Shown in pieces: positions 24,896 to 33,148 of a stretch of DNA of 48,334 nt. How positions within the stretch are numbered: the stretch's first letter is position 1; every line of letters starts with the position of its first letter. This DNA comes from Lentzea indica (GTDB lineage Bacteria; Actinomycetota; Actinomycetes; Mycobacteriales; Pseudonocardiaceae). The notes under the pieces were generated by a model that worked only from the letters and a program-made list of their open reading frames with translations, ran no database searches and was not told the DNA's origin. Location: positions 1 through 48,334 of the forward strand of contig NZ_VSRL01000045.1 in the NCBI RefSeq assembly GCF_012184385.1, given 5' to 3'. Position numbers and translations under genes: made by a program.

Positions 24896-25942
24896 ATGCG
24901 TGTTGCGCTGGTCGGAGCGCGTGGGCACGGGGCACGGCACGTCGAGAACCTGCTCCGGCTCGGCCACGACGGGGTCGCGACCTTCGTCGGTGTCGTCGAC
25001 GTGGCGGACGTCGACGTGCCGGTGCCGTCGTACCCCGACCTGCCGTCGCTGGCCGCCGAGCTCCATCCCGAGATCGTGGTGGTCTCCTCGCCGCCGTCGA
25101 CGCACCGGGACATCGTGCTGTCGGCCTTCGCGCTCGGGTGCGACGTGCTCGTCGAGAAGCCGGCGCTGCTGTCGGCGGCCGACTTCGACGAGATCTCCAC
25201 CACGGCTTTGGAGCGCGGGCTGGTGTGCCAGGTCGGGTTCCAGTCGCAGGGGACGGGCTCGTACCGGCGGCTCTGCTCGTTGATCGGCTCCGGCGCGTTG
25301 GGCGACATCTCGGGCATCGGTGCCGCCGGGCGTTGGGTGCGCACGGACGACTACTACTCGCGCACGACCTGGGCCGGACGGCTGGGCGAGGACGGGACGC
25401 TGGTGAACCCGTTCGCGCACGCGCTTCAGAACGCGCTGTTGCTCGCCGACGTCGAGGAACGTGCGGACATCGCCGTCGAGCTGGAGCTGTTCCGGTGCCG
25501 CGACACGATCAGTGCGGACGACACCGCCTGCGTCAGGGTGACGGCTGATGGCGCACCGCCGGTCGTGGTCGCGACGACGCTGTGTGCCGCGACATCGTTG
25601 CCACCGGTCGTTCTGGTGCACGGATCGCTGGGGCAGGCCGTCTGGTGGTACGACGACGACCGGCTGACGGTCAACGACCACCGCATGGCCGTGTCGCCGC
25701 CCGTTGACCTCCTCGAGAACCTCATCCGGCACCGGCAGACCGGCGAGCCCCTCGTGGCACCGCTGGCGGCCGCGCGGGCGTTCACGTCGGTCGTCGAGCA
25801 GTGCGGACAGGCGGACGTGCCGCTGCTGCCCGCCCGCCGCGTCGGCGACCGGATGGTGCTCGACGGCGTCGACGAGGTCGTCGTGCGCGCCGCGGAGAAG
25901 ATCGCGACGTTCGCCGAGCTGGGCTGCGGTTTCGGGCGGTAG
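24896..25942 (+). CDS. Gfo/Idh/MocA family oxidoreductase (second)
   Basis: 348 residues starting [20 protein letters not shown] (Rossmann GxxGxG-like), then [38 protein letters not shown] with the family EKP motif. The C-terminal domain includes [25 protein letters not shown]. It is only distantly similar to the first dehydrogenase and shorter. It is 5 bp from the DUF624-like gene and is the last gene of the operon. Together with the first enzyme it suggests a two-step oxidation or epimerisation of the imported sugar. Confidence 0.9.
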   Translation: MRVALVGARGHGARHVENLLRLGHDGVATFVGVVDVADVDVPVPSYPDLPSLAAELHPEIVVVSSPPSTHRDIVLSAFALGCDVLVEKPALLSAADFDEISTTALERGLVCQVGFQSQGTGSYRRLCSLIGSGALGDISGIGAAGRWVRTDDYYSRTTWAGRLGEDGTLVNPFAHALQNALLLADVEERADIAVELELFRCRDTISADDTACVRVTADGAPPVVVATTLCAATSLPPVVLVHGSLGQAVWWYDDDRLTVNDHRMAVSPPVDLLENLIRHRQTGEPLVAPLAAARAFTSVVEQCGQADVPLLPARRVGDRMVLDGVDEVVVRAAEKIATFAELGCGFGR

Positions 25943-25980
25943 TCTCCCCGCCGAGTCCGCTGTGTTCGGGGGTTTGTGCG

Positions 25981-26496
25981 TTGGACACCTACATCGACTT
26001 GAAGGACGTCCGGCTGACCGGGTACGTGAGCACGGGCCTGATCGCCCTGGTCGCCGCCGAGTCCGTCTGGGGCACGATCAACGACTGGCAGGGCGGGTCG
26101 TCGTCGTGGAGCTTCCTGGCCATCGTGCTGGTCGTGCCGGCCGCCGTGGCGTGCATCCTGTGGTTCCGCGCCGCCACGCACAACGCCGAGGCGATCGCGC
26201 TGCGCGGCGTGCGGACGATGCCGCAGGTGTGGAAGGCCAGCGACCCCGCGCAGCGCGACGTGCCGTTCGACCAGCGCGTGGCCAGCCCGTTGATCAAGCC
26301 GTGGCAGTACACGTTCCTCGCGATGGTGCTGTCCGACGTCCTCGAGTCGCTGATGCTCGACACGCCGGTGTACGTGGTGTTCTCGACGCTGTCCACGGTG
26401 TTTGCGCTGGTAGCGGCCGGGTTCGCCGGATTTTTGATCTTCAGGATCTCGACGATGCAGCAGCGGTTCGCGGTCCCGCAGCGCAAGCGCCACTAG
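25981..26496 (+). CDS. Integral membrane protein, possibly DUF4328-like
   Basis: About 171 residues from a TTG at 25981 preceded by GGGGG. Four hydrophobic stretches ([79 protein letters not shown]). [29 protein letters not shown] resembles the WxxRAxxNAEA and QVWxASDP elements of DUF4328 proteins, though the usual GWAVGGWFVP segment between them is absent. The start is uncertain. It may be expressed with the dehydrogenase upstream (38-bp gap). Confidence 0.6.
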   Translation: MDTYIDLKDVRLTGYVSTGLIALVAAESVWGTINDWQGGSSSWSFLAIVLVVPAAVACILWFRAATHNAEAIALRGVRTMPQVWKASDPAQRDVPFDQRVASPLIKPWQYTFLAMVLSDVLESLMLDTPVYVVFSTLSTVFALVAAGFAGFLIFRISTMQQRFAVPQRKRH

Positions 26497-26511
26497 ACGG
26501 CGAACATGCGC

Positions 26512-26675
26512 TACACTGTCTAATTGGTTGCGGTTTTGTGTTCGTGTCTATTTTGCACGCTCGCCGAACTTCAGTTGCGAGCGCTTCTCCTTCTTCGCGG
26601 TTGGGATGTCGGCTCACGACCAACCACGGGGCATCCGTAAAGTGCGGTTGCTCTTCAGCATTGAAGGAGCAGTAC
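26512..26675 (+). promoter_or_regulatory. Promoter and long 5' leader of the cold-shock gene
   Basis: TACACT (26512-26517) is a good -10; the -35 is weak. This predicts a leader of about 150 nt, with a CAACC/GGTTG hairpin (26621-26625 and 26646-26650) just before GAAGGAG. Long structured leaders are typical of cspA-type mRNAs. No ORF is seen in it. Confidence 0.45.
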
Positions 26676-26879
26676 ATGGCAAACGGCACCGTCAAGTGGT
26701 TCAACGCCGAAAAGGGCTTCGGCTTCATCGCCCCCGAGGACGGCGGCGCTGACGTGTTCGTCCACTACTCGGCCCTCAACGGTGGCGGCTACCGCAGCCT
26801 CGAGGAGAACCAGAAGGTCTCGTTCGACGTCACGCAGGGCCAGAAGGGCCCGCAGGCGACGAACGTCACCGCTCTCTGA
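26676..26879 (+). CDS. cspA: Cold-shock domain protein
   Basis: 67 residues forming one OB-fold cold-shock domain: [21 protein letters not shown] with RNP1 (KGFGFI), VFVHYSAL as RNP2 and [17 protein letters not shown] at the end. It binds single-stranded RNA/DNA and acts as an RNA chaperone in the cytoplasm. AAGGAG precedes ATG 26676 at 7 bases. It is preceded by a long leader and closed by a strong terminator, so it is monocistronic. The exact csp paralogue letter cannot be assigned from sequence alone. Confidence 0.95.
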   Translation: MANGTVKWFNAEKGFGFIAPEDGGADVFVHYSALNGGGYRSLEENQKVSFDVTQGQKGPQATNVTAL

Positions 26880-26892
26880 CGTCCGTTCACAG

Positions 26893-26924
26893 CGCAGGGC
26901 CCCCGGTGTTCCGGGGGCCCTGCG
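26893..26924 (+). terminator. Intrinsic terminator of the cold-shock gene
   Basis: CGCAGGGCCCCCGG (26893-26906), loop TGTT, CCGGGGGCCCTGCG (26911-26924): perfect 14-bp stem followed by TTCGTTTTG. Confidence 0.9.
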
Positions 26925-26963
26925 TTCGTTTTGTGATCATCGGGTTTTCGTTAACCTGGCCCG

Positions 26964-27536
26964 ATGCCGTTGCTCGGACCAGCCGATCCGCTGCCGCACG
27001 CGCCCCGGCGCGTCCTCGTCGCCGGCAACGCGGGATCCGGCAAGTCGACGCTCTGCACGCGCATCGCCGAGCTGCATGACCTGCGGCGGGTCGAGCTGGA
27101 CAGCCTCTACTGGGGTCCACAGTGGACTCCGCGGCCCGAGTTCCGCGACGAGGTCGCGGCGTTCGCCCAGGACGAGACCTGGGTCACCGAGTTCCAGTAC
27201 AACGAGGTGCGGCGCTCGCTGCTGGCGCGGGCGGACACGTTGGTGTGGCTCGATCATCCGTTCGCGATGGTGATGGGACGGCTGGTCAGCCGCACGGTCA
27301 GACGTCGCGCGCGCAGGGTGGAGTTGTGGAACGGTAACCAGGAACCGTCGCTGTGGTCGGCGTTCACGGATCCCGAGCACATTCTGCGGTGGGGCTGGAA
27401 GACCTACCGGCGCAACCGGACCAGGGTGCTCGCCCTGGTCGACGAGGTCGTGGTCGTGCGGTTGCGTGGGCAGGGGCAGGTGGAGCGGTGGCTGGCGGGG
27501 CCGCTGGCCTCGGTCGGACAGGAGCGTGCTCGGTGA
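26964..27536 (+). CDS. P-loop NTPase, DNA topology modulation (FlaR)-like kinase
   Basis: 190 residues. Walker A VLVAGNAGSGKSTL (about 18-31), then LDSLYWGPQWTPRPEFRDEV and DETWVTEFQYNEVRRSLLARADTLVWLDHPF match the adenylate-kinase-like topology modulation/FlaR family. The real substrate is unproven; nucleotide or small-molecule phosphorylation is likely. TAACCT lies 6 bases before ATG 26964 with no ribosome site, so the mRNA is probably leaderless. The stop overlaps the next gene start (GTGA). Confidence 0.85.
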   Translation: MPLLGPADPLPHAPRRVLVAGNAGSGKSTLCTRIAELHDLRRVELDSLYWGPQWTPRPEFRDEVAAFAQDETWVTEFQYNEVRRSLLARADTLVWLDHPFAMVMGRLVSRTVRRRARRVELWNGNQEPSLWSAFTDPEHILRWGWKTYRRNRTRVLALVDEVVVVRLRGQGQVERWLAGPLASVGQERAR

Positions 27537-28045
27537 GAACGGCGCTGGTGCTCGGCGGGACCGGGATGTTGGCCGGATGTGCGCAACAACTGGTGGCACG
27601 CGGATGGCAGGTGGTGCTGCCGTCGCGGACCCGGCCGCTGATGGCGGACGACGGGCCGGGACGGGCGGCGCGGGCGTCGATCAGCCAGGGGCACCGGCCG
27701 ACGTGGATCAGGGCCGACTGGACCAAGCCTCACGAGCTCGCGTCCGAGGTCGAGGACGAGCTGCAGGGCCGTGCGGTGAACCTGCTGGTGGCGTGGGTGC
27801 ACGACAGCTATCGAGCGGGTGTGTTGAACGCCGTTCAGCGCCTTCTGGCAGAAGGCGCGCCGGTGGTGGAGGTGCACACGTGCACACCGGTGCCGGACCC
27901 GGTGCTGCCGAACCCGACGCAGCAGGTGTTGCTCGGTCACTTCGCACACGATGCCTCGCAGCGCACGAGCCGTGCGGTGCTGGAGGCGGTGGAACGGGCG
28001 TTGGAAGGACGGGCGCCCTCGCTGCACTACGAGGACGCCCGCTGA
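27533..28045 (+). CDS. Small Rossmann-fold (short-chain dehydrogenase-like) protein
   Basis: 170 residues starting VRTALVLGGTGMLAGCAQQLVARGWQVVLPSRT, a dinucleotide-binding GGTGMLA motif. ADWTKPHELASEVEDELQGRAVNLLVAWVHDSYRAGVLNAV and PVVEVHTCTP follow. No YxxxK catalytic pair is visible, so it may bind NAD(P) without classical SDR chemistry. The GTG at 27533 is coupled to the kinase stop. Such small proteins are widespread and uncharacterised. Confidence 0.75.
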   Translation: MRTALVLGGTGMLAGCAQQLVARGWQVVLPSRTRPLMADDGPGRAARASISQGHRPTWIRADWTKPHELASEVEDELQGRAVNLLVAWVHDSYRAGVLNAVQRLLAEGAPVVEVHTCTPVPDPVLPNPTQQVLLGHFAHDASQRTSRAVLEAVERALEGRAPSLHYEDAR

Positions 28046-28060
28046 GCGTTCGTCCGGGTC

Positions 28061-28510
28061 TCAGCCCTTCTGGATCTTCGCCCGGCCGATTTCCGCCTGC
28101 ACCTTGATGCCGGCCGCGACGTCCACGAGCTGGCGGACCACCGCGTCCTCGTTGCGGATGTCGGCGATCTTCGTCTTCGTCTTCGTCGTGAACTCGAAGT
28201 CCGCGACCGCAGGCGGCTCCAGTTCGGCGACCTCACGGAAGTCCTCGCTGAAGTCCACGACCACCGTCGTGCCGTCGAGGACCTGCACCTGGTAGTCGGC
28301 GGGCTTCTCGGAGGCGAAGCCCTTCTTGAACTTGCCGGTGACCTTGATGCCGTCGGCCGTCTCCTCGAAGTCGAGGGTGCCGTCGACGGGGGAGAACAGG
28401 GCTTCCTGGAAGCTGGCGGTGGCGGTCACGGGAGCGGCGGCGATGGCCTGGGGCGCCGTGAGCACGGTGCACGCGAGCAGAGCGACGAGGATGCTGAGCG
28501 GTTTCGGCAT
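28061..28510 (-). CDS. Secreted protein of unknown function
   Basis: 149 residues from ATG 28510: signal peptide MPKPLSILVALLACTVLTAPQAIAAAP, then a small beta-rich domain (TATASFQEALFSPVDGTLDFEETADGIKVTGKFKKGF, YQVQVLDGTTVVVDFSEDF). The C-terminus is FEFTTKTKTKIADIRNEDAVVRQLVDVAAG. No cysteines occur in the mature part. No family was recognised. A longer frame reaches 28552, but the signal peptide sets the start at 28510. Confidence 0.7.
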   Translation of the reverse strand: MPKPLSILVALLACTVLTAPQAIAAAPVTATASFQEALFSPVDGTLDFEETADGIKVTGKFKKGFASEKPADYQVQVLDGTTVVVDFSEDFREVAELEPPAVADFEFTTKTKTKIADIRNEDAVVRQLVDVAAGIKVQAEIGRAKIQKG

Positions 28511-28636
28511 GTCTTCGTTCGTACCGGCGGCCATGTGGCCCCGCGCGGCCAAACGGGTCGCTCGATCGGGCGGTTGGCGGACCCGCTCCGTACGGGCCGT
28601 CTGTCACGCCGGGAGGCGTAGCGACGTCTTCATGAC

Positions 28637-28999
28637 ATGAACCTCGCATTGTGGATCTGTCAGGGCGTGCTGGCCGCCGTGTTCCTGGTGTCGGGCACGC
28701 TGAAGTCGAGCCAGTCCAAGGACCGCATGCTCGCGACCGGGCAGACCGGGGTGGTGTTCTTCCCGCTCCCGGTGATCAGGACGGTCGCCGCGCTGGAACT
28801 GGTGGCCGTCGCCGGGCTCCTGCTGCCGGGGCTCACCGGCGTCGCACCAGTGCTCACGCCGGCGGCTGCCATCGGGCTGGGCGTGGTGATGGTGGGCGCG
28901 GCAGCCAGCCACACGCGGCTGAAGGAGCCGCGTGCCGTGGCGACGAACCTGGTGTTGCTGGCCCTGTGCGTGTTCGTCGCGTGGGGACGACTGGCCTAG
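28637..28999 (+). CDS. DoxX-like membrane protein
   Basis: 120 residues with four transmembrane helices: LALWICQGVLAAVFLVSGTLKSSQ, PVIRTVAALELVAVAGLLLPG, PAAAIGLGVVMVGAA and ATNLVLLALCVFVAW. The FxxxGxxK motif in helix 1 and the compact 4-TM layout match the DoxX family. The role is unknown (redox/membrane-linked in characterised members). The 3' end overlaps the convergent TetR gene by 4 bp. Confidence 0.85.
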   Translation: MNLALWICQGVLAAVFLVSGTLKSSQSKDRMLATGQTGVVFFPLPVIRTVAALELVAVAGLLLPGLTGVAPVLTPAAAIGLGVVMVGAAASHTRLKEPRAVATNLVLLALCVFVAWGRLA

Positions 29000-29571
29000 C
29001 GAGCCGACCGCATGCCCCGCACCAGCAGCATGACCGACTCGCGCACCTCCGCCCGCGACCGTTCCGGCTGGAACACCTGCCAGTCCAGCGCGATCACGAG
29101 CAGGGTGCCGAACAACGCCGCCGACGCGGTGCCGACCTCGACCCCGTCGGGGAGGCGGCCCGCGTCGGACAGGCGCTTCATGTGACCTCGCACGATCGAC
29201 ACGATGTCGTCGCGCAGCAACGAGAGAGTGCCGTGCCACTGGCCCGGTGTGCGCCACAGCTCGGAGACCAGCAGCTGGCCGAACGCCGGGTACTCGGCCC
29301 AGAAGCCGAGCATCTCGTCGACCAGTGCCTCCAGCGAGTCCTCCGAGCTGTCCGCGGACCGCAGCCGGACCGCGAGGATCTCCACCCCGTGCCGCAGCAG
29401 GGCCTCGACCAGTGCGTCCTTCGAGGCGAAGTTGTAGTAGATCGTGCCCTTGGCGACGCCCGCCTCCGCGGCGATCTCGTCGACCGTCACCGAGGCCGCG
29501 CCCCGTTCGCCGACCAGCTTCAACGCCGCGTCGAAGAGCTTCTGCTTGGTCGCCGTGGTCCGCGCGCTCAC
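28996..29571 (-). CDS. TetR family regulator of the YhgE operon
   Basis: 191 residues: VSARTTATKQKLFDAALKLVGERGAASVTVDEIAAEAGVAKGTIYYNFASKDALVEALLRHG is a textbook TetR helix-turn-helix. The C-terminal helical domain ends MLLVRGMRSAR. The GTG at 29571 overlaps the YhgE stop (GTGA), so it is the third gene of a three-gene minus-strand operon. It probably represses that operon through the ACTGACCGGTCAGT palindrome at 32158-32171. Confidence 0.92.
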   Translation of the reverse strand: MSARTTATKQKLFDAALKLVGERGAASVTVDEIAAEAGVAKGTIYYNFASKDALVEALLRHGVEILAVRLRSADSSEDSLEALVDEMLGFWAEYPAFGQLLVSELWRTPGQWHGTLSLLRDDIVSIVRGHMKRLSDAGRLPDGVEVGTASAALFGTLLVIALDWQVFQPERSRAEVRESVMLLVRGMRSAR

Positions 29572-31494
29572 AGCACGAGCTCCGGCTTCAGCTTCGACGC
29601 TGTCCACACCCGCTGCTTGTAGGCCGCCACGGACGACAAGGCTAGGGCTCCGACCAGCCAGGCGAGAAGGATCAAAGCGTCCTGTCCCACGCTGCCCAGG
29701 TCGCCGCCGTACATCAGATGGCGCAGGCCGTCGACCGCGTAGCCCATCGGCAGGCCGTAGTGCAGCGGATACAGCGGCACCGGGATCGTCTGCCACGGGA
29801 ACGTGCCGCCCGCGCTGACCAGCTGCAGGATCAGCAAAATCAAACCCAGGAACTTGCCGACAGCGCCGAACGCGGCGTTGAGCGCGTGCAGGATCGCCAC
29901 GAACGTCAGCGACATCAGCACGAGGAACGCGAACGTGCCGAGGGGGTTCGACGGCTCGATTGTCCACCACGAACCGCACCACCGAGAACATCACCAGCAC
30001 CTGCACGATGCCCAGCAACGCACCCGGCAACCATCCGCCCACCGCGACTCGCAGCGCGGACTGACCGGCGGCCAGCGCACGGCGTGACAACGGGCGCAGC
30101 AGCAGGAACAGCACGAACGCGCCGATCCACGTCGCCAGGCCCAGGAAGAACGGGGCCAGGCCGGCGCCGTACGTGGCGGCCTTCGTCTGGGACAGCCCGC
30201 GCACCGCCACCGGGTCACCGATCGCCTGCGCGATCGCGGCGCGCGTCGGGTCGTCCGCGTTCGGGATCTTGTTCACGCCGCCGGTCAGGCCGTCGCGCAG
30301 TTCCGCCGAACCGTTCGCGAGCTTCGAAGAGCCGTCAACGAACTGCGGAGTGCCCGTCGCGGCCGTCCGCAGGCCGTCGCGGATCTTCGCGTTGCCGTCC
30401 GCGAGTGTGGTGAGGCCGTCGTCGACCTTCACGATGCCGTCGTACAGGCCCGGCATCTTCGAGGCGAGCGTCTCGGCGCCGTCGGCCACCTGGTCCGCGC
30501 CGTTCGCGAGCTTGCGCAGATCGCCCGACGCGCCCTGGACCTTGCCGTTGGCGTCGTCGACGGGCTTGCGGACCTGGCCGAGCGTGTTCATCACGTTCTG
30601 CACCTGGTCCTCGCTGAAACCGAGGGCACGCAAGCGGTTCGCGATGTCGCCGTTCGCCTGGTCGAGCACGCCGACCAGCGCCTGGGCCTTCTTCGCGTAC
30701 TCCTCGGCCTGGCGCGCGGCGGTCTCGTTGCCGTCCGCGACCTGGCGTGCGCCGTTCGCGAGCTGACGGGTGCTGTCGGGCAGCACCGAGGCCTGAGAAC
30801 GCATCTGGTGCGTGCCGTCACGGAGCTGCGCGGCGCCGTTCGCGGCCGTCACCGCGCCGGTGGAGAGCTGCTGGACGCCCTTGTCGAGTTCCTTCAGCTT
30901 GTCGCGCAGCTCGGCGTTGCCGGAAGCGAGCTGCGTGGCGCCGTCGGCCGCCTTGGTGGTCTCCTGGCGGATCGTCGAGAAGCCGAGCAGCAGCTTGTCG
31001 GCGGCCTCGGTGGAGACCTTCGCCGTGACGGCGCGGCGCACCTCGGAGACGACCTGGTTCGCGATCGTGCTGCCCAGATAGTTGTTGGCGTCGTTGGTCG
31101 TGAGGGTCAGCACGCCTTGGCGCGGCTTCTGGGATTCCGGCGACGTGAGCGCCTCGGAGAAGTCCTCCGGCAGCGTCAGGGCGAAGATGTACTTGCCCTT
31201 GCGCACGCCCTCGTCGGCATCGGCGGCGCTTTCCTCGACCTGCCAGTTGAACTTCTTGCCGTTCAGCAGCTCGTCCGCGACCTCCTTGCCGGCGTTGAGG
31301 TCCTTGGCACCCTTGTCCTTCACGACCAACGCGGCGGGAACCTGGTTGAGGTTCGCGTACGGATCCTTGTTGGCGTACAGGTAGAGCGACGCGTAAAGCA
31401 GCGGCACGAGCGCCAGTGCCAGAACGGCGAGCTTGGGCAGCTTGCCGGAGGTGACCCGGCGAAGCTCGTTGAAGGCCATGCGAAGGGCACTCAT
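29568..31494 (-). CDS. YhgE/Pip-family membrane protein, 1-base insertion near 29960
   Basis: Begins MSALRMAFNELRRVTSGKLPKLAVLALALVPLLYASLYLYANKDPYANLNQVPAALV, the N-terminal anchor typical of YhgE/Pip. A long extracytoplasmic segment follows with repeated coiled L-x2-G units (ASGNAELRDKLKELDKGVQQL, ANGARQVADGNETA, LANGADQVADGAETLASK). The C-terminal membrane part is split by an extra base: VVRFVVDN in one frame, then IEPSNPLGTFAFLVLMSLTF in another. Removing one A gives a 641-residue protein. The family resembles ABC-2 exporters and phage receptors. Start and stop overlap the neighbouring genes by 4 bp each. Confidence 0.85.
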
Positions 31495-32138
31495 GCGGTG
31501 ATCTCCATCTTGGTGTCGTTGTCCTCACCAAGGCGTGCGTGCGGGATGTCGAGGATGTTGGCCGAAAGGAGAATGTGAGCGGAGGAGTTCGAGCACAGGG
31601 CGACCACGGACCGTTCGGGGGTCACGTAGTTGTGCGCCAAGGCGAACCACTCGCGCGGGTTGGGGTGGTAGCGGTCAGGGCAGTCGAGGACGAGCGCCGT
31701 GACGCCGGGGCGCGCGGAGGCCAGTTCGAGCATCACCGCGCACCGCGTCTGCGCCGGCACGTGCTCGAAGCGCTTGGCGGCGTGTTCGTCGGCGGCGTGC
31801 TCCACCAACCAGTCGTGCACGGCCTTCTTGCCGGACGGCATGCCGTTCATCGCGAGCTCCTCGCCGACGACGGCGGCCAGCGACAGCGCCTCCTCCGGCT
31901 CGTTCACCTCGGGGGCGTCGATGAGCACGACCTGCTTGCGCAGCGTCTTGGCGTCCGGCGACACCGTGCCCGTGGAGGGCTTCATCCGGCCGGAGAGCAG
32001 CAGGCCGAGCGCCGTGTGACCGGTGCCGGGTTCGCCCGCGACCAGCGTCAGCTCTCCTGGCTTCGCGGTGAGCGAAGTCGGCAGGAGCAGAGGACCATGT
32101 GCCCCGTTGACGCCTGCGCGTTGAGCGCGGATCTCCAC
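31491..32138 (-). CDS. ABC-transporter-like ATPase with degenerate Walker A, YhgE partner
   Basis: 215 residues. LTAKPGELTLVAGEPGTGHTALGLLLSGRMKPSTGTVSPDA aligns with ABC ATPase N-termini, but the P-loop lysine is His41 (GEPGTGHTA). ALVLDCPDR stands in for Walker B and no LSGGQ signature is visible. Actinobacterial YhgE operons commonly carry such a divergent ATP-binding protein, usually with Arg at this position. It likely pairs with the YhgE protein downstream (ATGA overlap); nucleotide hydrolysis is doubtful. It is the first gene after the TetR palindrome. Confidence 0.75.
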   Translation of the reverse strand: MEIRAQRAGVNGAHGPLLLPTSLTAKPGELTLVAGEPGTGHTALGLLLSGRMKPSTGTVSPDAKTLRKQVVLIDAPEVNEPEEALSLAAVVGEELAMNGMPSGKKAVHDWLVEHAADEHAAKRFEHVPAQTRCAVMLELASARPGVTALVLDCPDRYHPNPREWFALAHNYVTPERSVVALCSNSSAHILLSANILDIPHARLGEDNDTKMEITA

Positions 32139-32157
32139 GGCTTTACCTTCCGTTTAA

Positions 32158-32171
32158 ACTGACCGGTCAGT
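32158..32171. promoter_or_regulatory. TetR operator of the YhgE operon
   Basis: ACTGACCGGTCAGT is a perfect 14-bp palindrome 20 bp before the start of the ATPase-like gene, flanked by TTTAA and ACAAAT. It is the standard TetR-type site. Confidence 0.8.
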
Positions 32172-32216
32172 ACAAATTCTCACGCAGTCATGGCCGCGTG
32201 GCAACTCGGACATAGG

Positions 32217-33137
32217 TCACCTAAGGGCGGAGGCGGGGCGTACTTCCCACACGGTCCACAGCGGCCGGTAGCCCTGACGTGGCCAGAACACCGAGCTCAG
32301 CGGGTTCGGCGGGTTGTAGTAGAGGTACGTGCCGACCGTGCCCATCCGGTGAAGTTCCTGGTGGGCGTGGGCGACGAGCTGCTGACCGATGCCGGTGCCG
32401 CGGGCGCCCGGCAGCACGGAGACGCAGTTCACATAGCCCCAGCGTCCGCGCGGCAGTCTCGCCGCCGCGCTGGTACCCGGCTCGGACGACACGATCGCGC
32501 ACTCGGCGAGCGCCACCGCGATGCCGTCGCGTTCGGCGAGCCAGATGGGGCTCGCGTTGGTGAGACGCTCGGCGAGCGCGCGTCGTTTGAGAGCCGGTGC
32601 TTCGGGTCGAACGATCGTGGAGCCGACGAACGACGAGTACTCCAGCTCGGCCAGTGACAGCTCCAGCACGGTTTCCAGGTCGTGCGGGGTGGCGCGGCGG
32701 ATCGTGAGCGTCCGCGGAACGTGCGGCTGAGGGGTCCGCAGCCTGATGCCGAGCACGGACAGCGGCACCAGGCCGTGGTCGAGGAACGCGCGTGCGGCCT
32801 TCGTGTCACGGCTCGGCCAGTGCACGACGCACGCCGTGTCTTCGCCTATCTCTTGTGTGTCGAGGTGCTTCCGCCACCGCGTGAGCAACGCGTCCATGCC
32901 CTGCGTGGTGCCGACCAGTGGCAGCAGCTCCCACACCTCCGCCGCCGACCACAGTCTCGTGATCGAGTGCGCTTCGAAGGTCTGGTGGCTGATGACCCCG
33001 GCGACGCGCGTCCCGTCCGCGAGCGCCGCCGTGATGACGTGGCCGTCCGGCGGCGGTTCGGTGGCGGGCGGGAGCAACGGGTCCAGCGACGCGAAACGTG
33101 CTGACTGGGCCGCCACCAGTCCGCGTGCCGAGGTCAT
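32217..33137 (-). CDS. GNAT family N-acetyltransferase, two-domain
   Basis: 306 residues from ATG 33137 (MTSARGLVAAQSARFASLDPLLPP). The N-terminal half resembles a degenerate GNAT-like domain. The C-terminal half (about 165-306) is canonical: TLTIRRATPHDLETVLEL, VNCVSVLPGARGTGIGQQLVAHAHQELHRMG with the acetyl-CoA loop RGTGIG, and LYYNPPNPLSSVFWPRQGYRPLW. The substrate is unknown. It follows the methyltransferase by 11 bp on the same strand and may be co-transcribed. Confidence 0.85.
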   Translation of the reverse strand: MTSARGLVAAQSARFASLDPLLPPATEPPPDGHVITAALADGTRVAGVISHQTFEAHSITRLWSAAEVWELLPLVGTTQGMDALLTRWRKHLDTQEIGEDTACVVHWPSRDTKAARAFLDHGLVPLSVLGIRLRTPQPHVPRTLTIRRATPHDLETVLELSLAELEYSSFVGSTIVRPEAPALKRRALAERLTNASPIWLAERDGIAVALAECAIVSSEPGTSAAARLPRGRWGYVNCVSVLPGARGTGIGQQLVAHAHQELHRMGTVGTYLYYNPPNPLSSVFWPRQGYRPLWTVWEVRPASALR

Positions 33138-33148
33138 GAACGATGAGA

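Noticed and set aside
26497..26675. Small ORFs in the cold-shock leader
   Set aside because: No ribosome site or conserved sequence; better explained as a structured 5' leader.
28996..31494. Apparent 832-residue YhgE-TetR fusion
   Set aside because: The +1 indel near 29960 moves the frame from YhgE into that of TetR; the YhgE C-terminus continues in its own frame to 29568 and TetR has its own GTG at 29571.
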